From Brevibacillus sp. (GTDB taxonomy: Bacteria > Bacillota > Bacilli > Brevibacillales > Brevibacillaceae), in assembly GCA_017656235.1 (NCBI GenBank), contig JACDOF010000003.1:124001-188000 (forward strand): a stretch of 64,000 bases of DNA, written 5' to 3'. Shown here piece by piece: positions 15,545-26,575 of the stretch; positions within the stretch are counted from its first letter, which is position 1; every line of letters begins with the position of its first letter. Position numbers and translations under genes: made by a program. The notes under the pieces were generated by a model, which was not told the origin of the DNA, made no database searches, and was given only the letters and a program-made list of their open reading frames with translations.

Positions 15545-18500
15545 GTGGATACTTCCTTTGTCCATCTGCATGTGCATACCGAGTACAGCTTGCTGGATGG
15601 TGCTGCTCGCATCGAGCAGTTGGTAGCAAGAGCAAAAGAACTGGGGATGCCTGCCCTGGCCATTACCGATCACGCCAACCTGTACGGAGCGATTCCGTTT
15701 TACAAGGCATGTCGAAGCGTCGGCATCAAGCCGATCATCGGCATGGAAGCATACCTGGCAGAGGGCAGCCTGACGGAGCGCCCGGCCCGCAACGCTCCGG
15801 CTCCGTTTCACCTGGTTCTGCTGGCAGAGAACATGACCGGCTATCGAAATCTGATCAAACTAAGCTCGATCGCGCATACGAAAGGCTTGCATCTGCTCCC
15901 CCGCCTGAACAAGGAAGTGCTTCAGAGACATGCGGAGGGGTTGATCGCCTTGAGTGCCTGCCGCGAGGGAGAAGTAACCAGGCTGTTGGCAGCGGGGGAA
16001 GTGGACGCCGCCCGACAGGCAGCGCGCTGGTATGAGCGGGTGTTTGGACCGGGCCGCTTTTACCTGGAGCTGCAGGATCACGGCACGGAATGGGAGCGCA
16101 GGCTGAATCAGCGCCTGCTCAGGCTTCACCAGGAGACAGGCATTCCTTTGATTGCGACCAACAACGTCCACTATGTACAGAAAAGCGACGCGAGATGGCA
16201 GGATGTGCTGCTTGCGATTAAAGAAGGAAAGGCGATCAATGAGGAAGACCGCAGCCGCTACGAGACGGATGAGTACTACCTGAAAAGCGGTGCGGAAATG
16301 GCCCGCCTGTTTGCCTATGCACCGGAAGCACTCCACAATACGCTGGCCGTGGCCGAGCGCTGCACCCTTGAACTTCAGTTTGGGCAGCCGATCCTTCCTC
16401 AGTTTGCTGTGCCGGAGGGAACCACTGCCGACGAGTATCTGCGTGCACTGTGTGAACAGGGATGCCGCGAACGGTACGGCGAATTGACCGCTGAAGTCCG
16501 TGAGCGGCTGGAGCACGAATTGTCGATCATTACCCGCACCGGTTTTACCGACTACTTTCTGATTGTGTGGGACTTTATGCGGTACGCCCACGAAAATGGC
16601 ATACCGACGGGACCGGGCCGCGGTTCGGCGGCCGGCAGCCTGGTTGCCTACGCCTTAAAGATTACCAATGTCGATCCACTCAAGCACCACCTGCTGTTTG
16701 AGCGCTTTTTGAATCCCGAGCGGATCAGCATGCCCGATATTGACATCGATTTCTCCGTGGAGAGGCGCGATGAAGTGATTCGCTACGTGGCAGAGAAGTA
16801 CGGGTACGATCGGGTGGCGCAGATCGTCACCTTTGGGACGATGGCGGCCCGCGCGGCTGTGCGAGACGTGGGGAGGGTGCTGGGCCTCTCGCTGGGGCTG
16901 GTCGACCGGGTGGCCCGGATGATTCCGGCCACGCCGGGAATGACCATCGACAAGGCACTGGCGCTCAACCCGGGGCTGTCTGCATTAATGGCTGAAAACA
17001 AGCAGGTGGCCCAACTGATCGAGGTAGCCAAGGGGTTGGAAGGATTGCCTCGCCACACCTCCACTCATGCGGCCGGCGTGGTGATTTCACGGGAACCGCT
17101 GACGGAATACGTGCCCCTGCAGGAGGGGGCAGAGGGACTTGCGCTGACCCAGTACCCGATGGATGTACTGGAGGAAATCGGACTGTTGAAGATGGATTTT
17201 CTGGGGCTGCGCAACCTGACCATTATCCAGGAGACGCTCACCATGCTGAAAAAACGCGGCATCGAGGTCGATCTGGATCGACTTCCTCCTGCGGACGAAA
17301 AGACGTTCCGCATGCTTGGCCGCGGAGAAACCACCGGCATTTTTCAACTGGAGTCTTCCGGCATGCGCAGCGTACTGCGCGAGCTGAAACCGGAGTCGAT
17401 CGACGATATTATCGCCGTACTTGCGCTCTACCGTCCCGGGCCGATGGAGATCATTCCGCAGTACATCCAGGCCAAGCACGGAAAAAAGAAAGTGACCTAC
17501 GCCCATCCTGACCTGGAGCCGATTCTCAAAGAGACGCACGGTTTCATCCTGTACCAGGAGCAGATCATGCAGATATCGTCACGGATGGCTGGATTTACCC
17601 TGGGAGAGGCAGACATCCTGCGCCGCGCCGTGGGCAAGAAGAAGCGGGAGTTGTTGGCCGAACAGCGGGCCAAGTTTGTTGCCGGCAGTGTGCGCCAAGG
17701 GTACGACGAACAGTTGGCGAACCGGATTTACGACTTGATCGTCCGGTTTGCCGATTACGGTTTTAACAAAGCCCATTCGGTTGCCTATGCCGTGATCGCG
17801 TATCAAATGGCGTATTTGAAGGCCAATTATCCGTTGATGTTCATGGCGGCTCTGTTGTCGATGTCGATTGGCAGTCAAACGAGGATAGCCGAGTATGTCG
17901 AAGAGGCCCGCCGCCTTGGTTTGGCCGTCAAGCCGCCGGACATCAACGAGAGTGAAGCGCTGTTTACGGTGCAGGAAAACGCGATTCGTTTTGGTTTGGC
18001 TGCAGTCAAGAACGTTGGTTACGGCGCGATTGAATCAATTGTTCAAGAGCGGAAGCGGCGGCCTTTCCGCGACCTGCACGACTTCTGCTCACGTGTGGAC
18101 AGCCGTCTGGTTAACCGTCGGGTGATCGAATCGCTGATCTCATGCGGTGCGTTGGACAGCCTGCCCGGACATCGTGCGCAGCTGCTGGTGGTGCTGGACG
18201 AAGCGCTGGAAAAGGGGGCGGCCCGGCGGAGCATGCGGGCAGGAGGACAAATCGATCTGTTTTCGTTGGAAGGCACAGACGTCACGGAAGCGGGAGACCG
18301 CCAACCGGGGGAGGGGATTGATCCGTCCCGTTATCCCGAAGTACCGCCGTTTTCGCGAAACCAACAGCTAAAAGAGGAGCGGGAATTGCTGGGGGTCTAT
18401 CTGTCCGGCCACCCCTTGGACGATTATCCCCATCTGACCAACCGGCAGGGCGTGCAGCAGATCTCCCGGCTGCCGGAACTGGCGAAAAACCAGACGGTAA

Positions 18501-19006
18501 AAGTGGTGGGCATGATCGTCGATGTCAAGCGAATCCAGACCAAGAAAGGGGAGCCGATGGCCTTTCTCACCCTGGAGGACCGTACAGCACCCGTAGAAGT
18601 GGTGGTCTTTCCGCAGGTGTTCGCCGCCCATCTCGAATTGTTGGAGAAAGAGCGGCTGGTTGTGCTGGAGGCACGCGTCGATGTACAGGACGATACGGTC
18701 AAACTGCTCGCTTCCCGCTTTTGGGACGTGACCACGCTGCCGCGCCCGTCGACGGAGACGGTTTTGTTTGTCAAAATATCAGCCGAACAGGAACAGGATT
18801 CGACACTGAACGAATTGAAGCGGTTGTTTGTCGAACGAAAGGGAACGATTCCCGTGCTGATCTACTACGAAAGTAAAAAGCAGACGATACGGCTGCCGGA
18901 CGATTGGCGGGTGGAAGTGGACGAGGCGTTCTTGACAAGGGCGCGCGCTATTGTGGGGAGAAATGGTGTGGTGCAAAAAGAATTGCCGATAAACGGAGGA
19001 GGATGA
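15545..19006 (+). CDS. dnaE: DNA polymerase III subunit alpha, DnaE type
   Basis: 1153 residues. Replicative C-family polymerase; in low-GC Gram-positives DnaE extends RNA primers before PolC takes over. Order: PHP domain (about 5-200, with FVHLHVHTEYSLLDG and TDHANLYG), polymerase core with GPGRGSAAGS near 355-364, the catalytic PDIDIDF with Asp400/Asp402, and KMDFLGLRNL with Asp551, then helix-hairpin-helix (about 790-830) and a C-terminal OB fold (about 985-1030). PHP metal ligands look retained. The start is GTG 15545 with AGAGGGGGAG before it. It ends at a terminator that overlaps its stop codon. Confidence 0.97.
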   Translation: MDTSFVHLHVHTEYSLLDGAARIEQLVARAKELGMPALAITDHANLYGAIPFYKACRSVGIKPIIGMEAYLAEGSLTERPARNAPAPFHLVLLAENMTGYRNLIKLSSIAHTKGLHLLPRLNKEVLQRHAEGLIALSACREGEVTRLLAAGEVDAARQAARWYERVFGPGRFYLELQDHGTEWERRLNQRLLRLHQETGIPLIATNNVHYVQKSDARWQDVLLAIKEGKAINEEDRSRYETDEYYLKSGAEMARLFAYAPEALHNTLAVAERCTLELQFGQPILPQFAVPEGTTADEYLRALCEQGCRERYGELTAEVRERLEHELSIITRTGFTDYFLIVWDFMRYAHENGIPTGPGRGSAAGSLVAYALKITNVDPLKHHLLFERFLNPERISMPDIDIDFSVERRDEVIRYVAEKYGYDRVAQIVTFGTMAARAAVRDVGRVLGLSLGLVDRVARMIPATPGMTIDKALALNPGLSALMAENKQVAQLIEVAKGLEGLPRHTSTHAAGVVISREPLTEYVPLQEGAEGLALTQYPMDVLEEIGLLKMDFLGLRNLTIIQETLTMLKKRGIEVDLDRLPPADEKTFRMLGRGETTGIFQLESSGMRSVLRELKPESIDDIIAVLALYRPGPMEIIPQYIQAKHGKKKVTYAHPDLEPILKETHGFILYQEQIMQISSRMAGFTLGEADILRRAVGKKKRELLAEQRAKFVAGSVRQGYDEQLANRIYDLIVRFADYGFNKAHSVAYAVIAYQMAYLKANYPLMFMAALLSMSIGSQTRIAEYVEEARRLGLAVKPPDINESEALFTVQENAIRFGLAAVKNVGYGAIESIVQERKRRPFRDLHDFCSRVDSRLVNRRVIESLISCGALDSLPGHRAQLLVVLDEALEKGAARRSMRAGGQIDLFSLEGTDVTEAGDRQPGEGIDPSRYPEVPPFSRNQQLKEERELLGVYLSGHPLDDYPHLTNRQGVQQISRLPELAKNQTVKVVGMIVDVKRIQTKKGEPMAFLTLEDRTAPVEVVVFPQVFAAHLELLEKERLVVLEARVDVQDDTVKLLASRFWDVTTLPRPSTETVLFVKISAEQEQDSTLNELKRLFVERKGTIPVLIYYESKKQTIRLPDDWRVEVDEAFLTRARAIVGRNGVVQKELPINGGG

Positions 19007-19024
19007 GCGATCTCCTCCTTTTTT
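18995..19024 (+). terminator. Intrinsic terminator of dnaE
   Basis: GGAGGAG (18995-19001) and CTCCTCC (19012-19018) followed by six T. The dnaE stop codon (19004-19006) lies in the loop. Confidence 0.85.
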
Positions 19025-19040
19025 CGCTTGATTCGGCATG

Positions 19041-19068
19041 TTTACAGATGGAAACGATTTGATATAAT
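19041..19068 (+). promoter_or_regulatory. Sigma-A promoter of the malic enzyme operon
   Basis: TTTACA (19041-19046), 16-bp spacer, TATAAT (19063-19068). It starts right after the dnaE terminator and feeds the malic enzyme gene and probably the regulator and acc genes behind it. Confidence 0.75.
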
Positions 19069-19083
19069 GAGTACATGGTGGAT

Positions 19084-19102
19084 TAAGTGGTCAGACCACT
19101 TA
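19084..19102. promoter_or_regulatory. Perfect 19-bp palindrome, likely operator for the FadR-type regulator
   Basis: TAAGTGGTCAGACCACTTA is a 9-1-9 perfect inverted repeat centred on 19093, 15 bp downstream of the -10 box, where a repressor would block transcription. Its core TGGTCAGACCA fits the FadR-subfamily operator pattern TNGTNNNACNA. A FadR-type GntR protein is encoded 1.5 kb downstream in the same cluster. Confidence 0.65.
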
Positions 19103-19176
19103 GAGAAAATGTGTAAAAAATGGAAAATACTGCTTGATAGAAGGAATATCCGACAGGTAAGATTGGAGTGGTGACG

Positions 19177-20421
19177 GTGTCCAAACTGAGAGAAGAAGCG
19201 TTGGAACTTCACAAAAAGCACCAAGGGAAACTGGAAACAGTGACAAAAGTGCCGATCCGCAACGCGCACGACCTGAGCCTGGCCTACTCCCCCGGTGTGG
19301 CGGAACCGTGCAAGGAAATCTATGACGATCCGACCAAAGTGTACGAGTACACCATCAAGGGAAATCTGGTCGCGGTGGTAAGCGACGGGACGGCCGTGCT
19401 CGGACTCGGCAATATCGGACCGGAAGCGGCAATGCCCGTGATGGAAGGGAAGGCAGCTTTGTTTAAGGCGTTCGCAGGCGTTGACGCTTTTCCAATCTGC
19501 CTGAATACGTCTGACCCGGAGAAAATCATCGAGACGGTAAAATTGTTGGAGCCGACCTTCGGCGGCGTGAACCTGGAAGACATCGCGGCGCCGGCCTGCT
19601 TTGAGATTGAAGAGCGGCTGAAGCGGGAGACCAAGATTCCGGTTTTCCACGACGACCAGCACGGGACAGCGATTGTGACGGCAGCCGGACTGATCAACGC
19701 GCTGCGCGTGGTCGACAAGAAACTGGAGGAGATCCGCGTCGTCGTGAACGGTGCCGGTGCGGCAGGAATTGCCATCATCAAACTGCTCTTGAGCATGGGC
19801 GTACGAGATATTATCATGTGTGATACCAAAGGAATCATCTACGAAGGCAGATCATTCGGGATGAACGCGGTCAAGGAACAGGTGGCGAAACTGACCAACC
19901 GGTCCAGACTGAGCGGCGACTTGGCCGATGCGATGAAAGGCGCTGACGTTTTCATCGGCGTATCAGTAGCTGGCGCCGTCACCATGGAGATGGTAGAGTC
20001 GATGAACCGCGATCCGATCATCTTCGCCATGGCCAACCCGGTGCCGGAAATCATGCCCGACGAGGCCAAACAGGCGGGGGCGGCCGTGATTGGAACAGGC
20101 CGATCCGACTTTCCCAACCAGGTCAACAACGTTCTTGCTTTTCCTGGCATCTTCCGCGGCGCGCTGGATACATACGCCACCAACATCAACGAAGAGATGA
20201 AACTGGCGGCCGTATACGCGATCGCCGATCTGATCACGCCGGAAGAGCTGACCGCAGACCGGGTGATTCCGGCTCCCTTTGATCCGCGCGTGGCTCCGCA
20301 CGTGGCAGCCGCCGTGGCCAAGGCAGCGATGGAAACCGGAGTGGCACGGCGCACGGTGGATCCGGAAGAAGTGAAGAAGCGCACCACCCAGCTATCGTAT
20401 ATCCATCATACGCAGGCATAG
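19177..20421 (+). CDS. ytsJ: Malate dehydrogenase (oxaloacetate-decarboxylating), malic enzyme
   Basis: 414 residues, bacterial short malic enzyme that converts malate to pyruvate and CO2 with NAD(P) reduction. Visible motifs: SLAYSPGVAEPC near the N-terminus, the substrate/metal region FHDDQHGTAIVTAAG, the nucleotide fold VVNGAGAAGIAI and FAMANPVPEIMPDEA. I use GTG 19177 because GGAG at 19165-19168 is at the right distance and the resulting SKLREEALELHKKHQGKL matches the family N-terminus; two further GTG codons at 19168 and 19171 overlap the ribosome site. It is transcribed from 19041-19068, through a palindromic operator. Similar placement (dnaE-ytsJ-accDA-pfkA-pyk) is found in B. subtilis. 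Confidence 0.92.
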   Translation: MSKLREEALELHKKHQGKLETVTKVPIRNAHDLSLAYSPGVAEPCKEIYDDPTKVYEYTIKGNLVAVVSDGTAVLGLGNIGPEAAMPVMEGKAALFKAFAGVDAFPICLNTSDPEKIIETVKLLEPTFGGVNLEDIAAPACFEIEERLKRETKIPVFHDDQHGTAIVTAAGLINALRVVDKKLEEIRVVVNGAGAAGIAIIKLLLSMGVRDIIMCDTKGIIYEGRSFGMNAVKEQVAKLTNRSRLSGDLADAMKGADVFIGVSVAGAVTMEMVESMNRDPIIFAMANPVPEIMPDEAKQAGAAVIGTGRSDFPNQVNNVLAFPGIFRGALDTYATNINEEMKLAAVYAIADLITPEELTADRVIPAPFDPRVAPHVAAAVAKAAMETGVARRTVDPEEVKKRTTQLSYIHHTQA

Positions 20422-20620
20422 AGGTACCCAAACATCGTGTGGGTCATCAACAAGTGTACGACATGAGCGCAAGATCCGGTGTACGGCGAGAAGGCAAGGC
20501 ATTCTGCATTCTCGCCATTCGTGTGCACTCGTCAAACTGCCCGGTTCACGGCGCCTTTCGGACCACAGCAGCGGGGAAAACACGGGCCCTCAAGCTCGAT
20601 ACAGGAGGGAATGGACAAAC

Positions 20621-21292
20621 GTGTTCGATTCCTTGGAAAATCGCAAAGTATACGAGGATATTCTGCTGCAAATCCATGAGATTGTGAAACGAAACAATTT
20701 GCGTGTCGGTGACAAGCTCCCCTCCGAGCGGGAGTTGTCTGACCAGTTGGGAGTGGGGCGGTCATCGGTACGCGAAGCCCTGCGGGCCCTGGAACTGCTC
20801 GGGCTGATCGAAACGCGCAGAGGGGAAGGAACCTTCCTCAAGCACTACCGGCACAATCGGCTGATCGACGTACTGGGTTTCTTTATTCTGCGCGACTACA
20901 AGACCAAAAAAGATCTGGTGGAAATGCGCAAGCTGCTTGAACTGGACGCGGTGCGGTTAGCCTGCCGTCGAGCGACCGAAAAGCATTTTGAAGAGATGGA
21001 GCGTATCCTTGCCGCCGCCTGGGAGCGGGTGGAGCGAGGCGAAATCCCGACGGAGGAAGATTACCTGTTCCACCGCGTCATCTGTCGCTCCAGCCGCAAT
21101 TCGATTCTGCACCGGATCTGGGCCCCGCTCGTCGAGTACAGTGACACGGTGCGAAGCACCTCCTTGGCCAGAGAGGGGCGTGCCAAAGCAGCTTTGATCG
21201 AACACGAGCAGATCATGCTGGCCATTCGCAGCGGCGATGAACAGACAGCCGCCAGGCGCATGCAGGAGCACCTGGAGAACAGCAAGCTGTAA
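20621..21292 (+). CDS. GntR-family transcriptional regulator, FadR subfamily
   Basis: 223 residues. The N-terminal winged helix-turn-helix (about 8-75) includes the GntR signature LRVGDKLPSERELSDQLGVGRSSVREALRAL; the helical C-terminal FCD domain (about 80-215) contains the Asp/His positions typical of metal- or ligand-binding FadR proteins (ELDAVRLACRR, FHRVICRSS, EHEQIMLAI). It probably senses an organic acid or acyl compound. The start is GTG 20621 after GGAGGG. It lies between the malic enzyme and accD-accA, and the palindrome at 19084-19102 is a plausible target, giving local control of carbon flow from malate/pyruvate to malonyl-CoA. The ligand is unknown. The 199-bp gap before it shows no convincing terminator. 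Confidence 0.85.
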   Translation: MFDSLENRKVYEDILLQIHEIVKRNNLRVGDKLPSERELSDQLGVGRSSVREALRALELLGLIETRRGEGTFLKHYRHNRLIDVLGFFILRDYKTKKDLVEMRKLLELDAVRLACRRATEKHFEEMERILAAAWERVERGEIPTEEDYLFHRVICRSSRNSILHRIWAPLVEYSDTVRSTSLAREGRAKAALIEHEQIMLAIRSGDEQTAARRMQEHLENSKL

Positions 21293-21369
21293 GTTTGCGG
21301 CGACGAGAATCGCTGTGATATGATGATGCAGGTTGCACATGTTTGTCTGAGGTATAAGGAGGAAGCCTT

Positions 21370-21552
21370 ATGTGGACTGTCATCTACATCGCTCCCAGTG
21401 CGAAAATCGCCGAACGCATTCAGCAACGTTTGACAAGTGAAGGGTTTTTGGTCAAGGTGCGTGAGGCGGGAGTGTCCAGGCAGTACGAGATTCTCGTACC
21501 GGAGAGTGAGGTTCACGAAGTCCAAGAGGTGCTCGGCACGATCCTTCACTAA
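21370..21552 (+). CDS. Small DUF2007-like protein, 60 aa
   Basis: 60 residues with ferredoxin-like alternation of strands and helices: MWTVIYIAPSAKIAERIQQ, then EGFLVKVREAG and YEILVPESEVHEVQEVL. Proteins of this kind between a FadR-type regulator and accD are common in related Firmicutes and are annotated as DUF2007 or hypothetical. The Shine-Dalgarno (AAGGAGG) is excellent. The gene is 21 bp upstream of accD, so it is probably co-expressed with carboxyltransferase. Function unknown. Confidence 0.65.
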   Translation: MWTVIYIAPSAKIAERIQQRLTSEGFLVKVREAGVSRQYEILVPESEVHEVQEVLGTILH

Positions 21553-21573
21553 CCCACATTGTGAGGTGTTACT

Positions 21574-22458
21574 GTGCTAAAAGATCTTTTTGGCAAGAAG
21601 CGAAAGTTCGCCACTGTTCCCAGTCAGCAGCTGGGAAAGCTTGCTGTCGAACCGAAGGAGAAAGAAGTCCCGGAAGGGCTGATGCATAAATGCCCCCTGT
21701 GCGGCACGATCCATTACTCCAAAGATCTGGAGAAAAATCTGCGGGTCTGCAAAGGGTGCCAACACCACTTTCCGATGTCGGCCCAGGAGCGGGTCCAATC
21801 CATTCTGGATGATGGCGTGTTTGTGGAGGAGTTTGACCGCGAGATGACCTCGGCAAACCCGCTGGGCTTCCCAGGTTATGAGGAAAAGCTGGAGAAGGAT
21901 CGGGACGCTACCAGCCTGAACGAGGCCGTGGTCACCGGAGAGGGGCGAATAAAGGGAACGCCGGTGATTCTGGGCGTGATGGACCAGCGCTTCCGCATGG
22001 GCAGCATGGGGTCTGTGGTTGGTGAAAAGATTACCCGCGCCATCGAACGGGCGATCGAACGAAAGTACCCGTTTATCCTGTTTTCGGCGTCAGGCGGAGC
22101 GCGTATGCAGGAAGGCGTACTCAGCCTGATGCAGATGGCCAAAACAAGCGCTGCGCTGGCTGTGCTGGCTCGGGAGCGGCTGCTCTTCATCTCGGTGCTG
22201 ACCAATCCGACGACGGGCGGCGTGTCTGCCAGCTTCGCCTCGCTTGGAGATATCAACATTGCCGAACCGGGAGCACTGATCGGGTTTGCCGGCCGTCGGA
22301 TCATCGAACAGACGATTCGCCAGGAGCTGCCAAAGGACTTCCAGACGTCTGAATTCCTGCTCAAGCATGGGCAGCTCGACATGGTGGTTCACCGCAAAGA
22401 GCTGCGCGATACCTTGGGCAAGCTGCTGGAGATGCATACTGTCCGGGAGGGAGTGTAA
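21574..22458 (+). CDS. accD: Acetyl-CoA carboxylase carboxyltransferase subunit beta
   Basis: 294 residues. With AccA it transfers the carboxyl group from carboxybiotin to acetyl-CoA, giving malonyl-CoA for fatty acid synthesis. An N-terminal four-cysteine zinc ribbon is present: Cys40, Cys43, Cys59 and Cys62. The crotonase-fold core has [12 protein letters not shown] and [11 protein letters not shown]. The start is GTG 21574, giving [12 protein letters not shown], with GAGGTG upstream. The stop is one base from the accA start, indicating translational coupling. Confidence 0.97.
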   Translation: MLKDLFGKKRKFATVPSQQLGKLAVEPKEKEVPEGLMHKCPLCGTIHYSKDLEKNLRVCKGCQHHFPMSAQERVQSILDDGVFVEEFDREMTSANPLGFPGYEEKLEKDRDATSLNEAVVTGEGRIKGTPVILGVMDQRFRMGSMGSVVGEKITRAIERAIERKYPFILFSASGGARMQEGVLSLMQMAKTSAALAVLARERLLFISVLTNPTTGGVSASFASLGDINIAEPGALIGFAGRRIIEQTIRQELPKDFQTSEFLLKHGQLDMVVHRKELRDTLGKLLEMHTVREGV

Positions 22459-22459
22459 G

Positions 22460-23416
22460 ATGGCCGGAGAACTGCCGTTTGAAAAGCCGCTCGTGGAATT
22501 GCAAGAAAAGATTAAAGAATTGCGGAGGTTTACGGAGGAAAAGGGCATTGACTTTTCCGATGAAGTGGTTCGCCTGGAGAAGAAGGCCAAGGATCTGGCG
22601 GAACAGATTTACGGAAATCTTACGCCGTGGCAGCGCGTGCAGATTGCCCGCCACGCGGAACGGCCAACTACGCTCGACTACATCCGGATGATCTTTACCG
22701 ATTTCGTCGAACTGCACGGTGACCGCCTGTACGGCGACGATCCGGCCATCGTCGGCGGGATCGCCAAGCTGGATGGTCGCCCGGTAACCGTAATCGGCCA
22801 CCAAAAAGGAAAAGATACAAAAGAGAACATTACCCGCAACTTCGGCATGCCTCACCCCGAGGGATACCGCAAGGCGCTGCGTCTGATGCAGCAGGCCGAC
22901 AAGTTTGGCCGTCCGATTATCTGTTTCATCAACACGTCCGGCGCTTATCCGGGCAAGGCGGCGGAAGAGCGCGGCCAAAGTGAGGCGATCGCGCGCAACC
23001 TGCGGGAAATGGCCGGGTTCCGTGTCCCGATCATCTGTGTCGTCACTGGTGAGGGAGGCAGCGGCGGTGCACTGGCGATAGGTGTAGGCAATCATATCTA
23101 CATGCTGGAAAACGCGGTCTATTCCGTTATTTCGCCGGAAGGGGCAGCCGCCCTGCTGTGGAAAGACGCCAGCCTGGCCATGCGGGCAGCGGAGACGATG
23201 AAGATTACCGCTCCTGACCTGCTGGAACTGGGTGTGATTGATAAAGTCATTGCCGAGCCGTTTGGCGGGGCCCATCGCGATCCGGTGTTACAGGCGCAGT
23301 TGGTCAAGGAAGCGCTGACGGAAGGGTTGGAACAGCTTCTGCAAATGACTCCGGAGCAACTGGTACAGGATCGTTACAACAAGTTTAAACAGATCGGTCA
23401 GTACGCTTCTCTGTAG
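22460..23416 (+). CDS. accA: Acetyl-CoA carboxylase carboxyltransferase subunit alpha
   Basis: 318 residues from ATG 22460; the open frame continues upstream inside accD but the ribosome site GGGAGGGAG at the accD end decides the start. Typical AccA features: N-terminal helical region ([15 protein letters not shown]), [15 protein letters not shown], the [11 protein letters not shown] motif and the glycine-rich [15 protein letters not shown] of the crotonase fold. Partner of AccD; the biotin parts (accB, accC) are not in the window. A terminator overlaps the stop. Confidence 0.97.
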   Translation: MAGELPFEKPLVELQEKIKELRRFTEEKGIDFSDEVVRLEKKAKDLAEQIYGNLTPWQRVQIARHAERPTTLDYIRMIFTDFVELHGDRLYGDDPAIVGGIAKLDGRPVTVIGHQKGKDTKENITRNFGMPHPEGYRKALRLMQQADKFGRPIICFINTSGAYPGKAAEERGQSEAIARNLREMAGFRVPIICVVTGEGGSGGALAIGVGNHIYMLENAVYSVISPEGAAALLWKDASLAMRAAETMKITAPDLLELGVIDKVIAEPFGGAHRDPVLQAQLVKEALTEGLEQLLQMTPEQLVQDRYNKFKQIGQYASL

Positions 23417-23437
23417 AGAGAAGCGTTTCTTTTTTTC
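23403..23437 (+). terminator. Intrinsic terminator of the acc unit
   Basis: ACGCTTCTCT (23403-23412) and AGAGAAGCGT (23417-23426) with a GTAG loop holding part of the accA stop codon, followed by TTCTTTTTTT. Confidence 0.9.
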
Positions 23438-23577
23438 GCTTCCGCCAACCGCCAGAATCTGCTACAATCGTAGTCGTGTCAGAGAACTCGGCGGAGTAAC
23501 GCGAATCTTTGGAAAAGTATAGCACATTTCAGAAGGTGCGCAAAAAGAGTATAACAGATAGTTCAGTAATGGTATAA

Positions 23578-24621
<1,044 letters not shown>

Positions 24622-24735
24622 CACTGGGGAAAGTACCTGCCAAACAAGAAAGAAAGCGCCAACCGCGCCGAGTGACGGCGGAAAAGGTGTATTTGACAAA
24701 CAAGGCATGGGGGAAAACGCGAGGGAGGTATCACT

Positions 24736-26490
24736 GTGTTGAGAAAGGCAAAAATCGTATGTACGATCGGCCCTGCGTCCGAATCCGTAGAGACGCTGAA
24801 ACGACTTTTGACCGCGGGAATGAATGTCGCAAGGTTAAACTTTTCCCACGGATCCCATGAGGAGCACGCCGCGCGGATTCGCAACATCCGTCAGGCCGGA
24901 CGGGAACTGGGTGTGCAGGTAGCGATCCTGCTTGATACCAAGGGACCGGAAATACGCACAGGGGTGCTTGCTGCCGAGCAGGTGGAACTGGTCGAAGGAA
25001 ACACGATCACATTGACCACGGAAGAGGTGCCCGGTACGGCGGAGCGGGTTTCGATTACATACAAAGACCTGTACCGGGATGTGGAGGTAGGCAGCACCAT
25101 CCTGATAGACGACGGACTGATCGGCTTACGCGTGGAAAAGATTGAGGGAAGCGAGATCATTTGCCGGATCAAAAACGGCGGCATCCTCAAAAGCAAAAAA
25201 GGCGTCAACGTCCCGGGAGTGAAAATAAACCTGCCGGGCATCACCGAGAAAGATTCGGAGGACATTTTGTTCGGTATCCGCGAAGGAGTCGATTTCATTG
25301 CTGCGTCGTTTGTCCGCAAAGCGGCAGACATTCTGGAAATCAGGGAAATCCTGGAGCAGCATCAGGCGAAGATCGACATTATCGCCAAGATTGAAAACCA
25401 GGAAGGCGTCGACAATGTGGACGAGATCCTGACCGTTGCCGATGGCCTGATGGTGGCGCGCGGGGACCTCGGCGTAGAAATCCCTGCGGAAGAAGTGCCC
25501 CTTTTGCAGAAAAAACTGATTCAAAAGTGCAATGAGTTGGGAAAACCGGTGATTACCGCCACCCAAATGCTTGACTCCATGCAGCGCAATCCACGGCCTA
25601 CGCGGGCCGAGGCAAGCGACGTGGCCAATGCCATCCTGGATGGTACGGACGCCATCATGCTGTCCGGTGAAACAGCCGCCGGAAAGTATCCCGTGGAGTC
25701 GGTGGAGACGATGAACCGCATCGCACTGCGTGCCGAACAGGCCCTGAACTACCGGGAGATCTTGTACACGCAGTCCAGCCGCAGACAAGTGACCATTACG
25801 GATGCAATCAGCCAGGCGGTGGCCAATGCTGCCCTTGATCTGGAGGCGGCGGCGATTGTCACCGCGACAGAGAGCGGCCATACGGCGCGGATGGTTTCCA
25901 AGTACCGCCCCAAGGCCCCCATCGTGGCTGTGACGCCGCACGAAGGAGTCATGCGGCGCCTCTCGCTGGTCAATGGCGTTTATCCGGTGCTTGGCAAAAC
26001 GGCCTCTACCACGGATGAGATGCTGGAGATTTCCGTCCGTGAAGCGGTACAGGCGGGGTACGTCCGCCATGGCGACCTGGTGGTCATTACGGCTGGAGTG
26101 CCGGTGCGGGAGAGCGGGACGACCAATCTGCTCAAGATCCACGTCATCGGAGATGTGATCGCCAAAGGACAGGGGATCGGCCGCAAAGTGGTGACCGGCA
26201 GGGTGGTTATCGCCCGCTCGGCCGACGAAGCACTGCAAAAGATGGAAGATGGGGCCATTCTGGTCACCTACGGTACAGACTCGGACATGATTGCCGCCTT
26301 TGAACGGGCGGGAGCGGTCATTACCGTGGAGGGCGGCTTGACTTCCCATGCCGCCATAGTCGGACTAAACCTGAACGTGCCGGTGATTGTCGGTGTCGAA
26401 CGGGCCACAGAAGTCTTGGCCGACGGACAGCTGGTTACGGTCGACCCGGAACGGGGCCATATCTACACCGGATTTGCCCGTGTGCTGTAG
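24736..26490 (+). CDS. pyk: Pyruvate kinase with C-terminal PEP-utiliser domain
   Basis: 584 residues, the long Bacillus form. It makes ATP and pyruvate from PEP. The N-terminal barrel shows [46 protein letters not shown] and [11 protein letters not shown]; the C-terminal extra domain (about 480-584) has [21 protein letters not shown] with the T-S-H-A motif of PEP-utilising domains. GTG 24736 and TTG 24739 are adjacent possible starts behind GGGAGG. It is probably co-transcribed with pfkA and ends at a terminator at 26499-26519. Confidence 0.97.
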   Translation: MLRKAKIVCTIGPASESVETLKRLLTAGMNVARLNFSHGSHEEHAARIRNIRQAGRELGVQVAILLDTKGPEIRTGVLAAEQVELVEGNTITLTTEEVPGTAERVSITYKDLYRDVEVGSTILIDDGLIGLRVEKIEGSEIICRIKNGGILKSKKGVNVPGVKINLPGITEKDSEDILFGIREGVDFIAASFVRKAADILEIREILEQHQAKIDIIAKIENQEGVDNVDEILTVADGLMVARGDLGVEIPAEEVPLLQKKLIQKCNELGKPVITATQMLDSMQRNPRPTRAEASDVANAILDGTDAIMLSGETAAGKYPVESVETMNRIALRAEQALNYREILYTQSSRRQVTITDAISQAVANAALDLEAAAIVTATESGHTARMVSKYRPKAPIVAVTPHEGVMRRLSLVNGVYPVLGKTASTTDEMLEISVREAVQAGYVRHGDLVVITAGVPVRESGTTNLLKIHVIGDVIAKGQGIGRKVVTGRVVIARSADEALQKMEDGAILVTYGTDSDMIAAFERAGAVITVEGGLTSHAAIVGLNLNVPVIVGVERATEVLADGQLVTVDPERGHIYTGFARVL

Positions 26491-26498
26491 ACGGGAAA

Positions 26499-26519
26499 GG
26501 GACGGGGGTCACCCGTCCC
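26499..26519 (+). terminator. Intrinsic terminator of pfkA-pyk
   Basis: GGGACGGG (26499-26506) and CCCGTCCC (26512-26519), a perfect 8-bp stem with a 5-base loop. The T-run is weak (TTCTGTACTTTT). Confidence 0.65.
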
Positions 26520-26575
26520 TTCTGTACTTTTGTGTTACAATAGGAGTAAGAGAAAAGCTAAAGGAGAGGGTCGTT

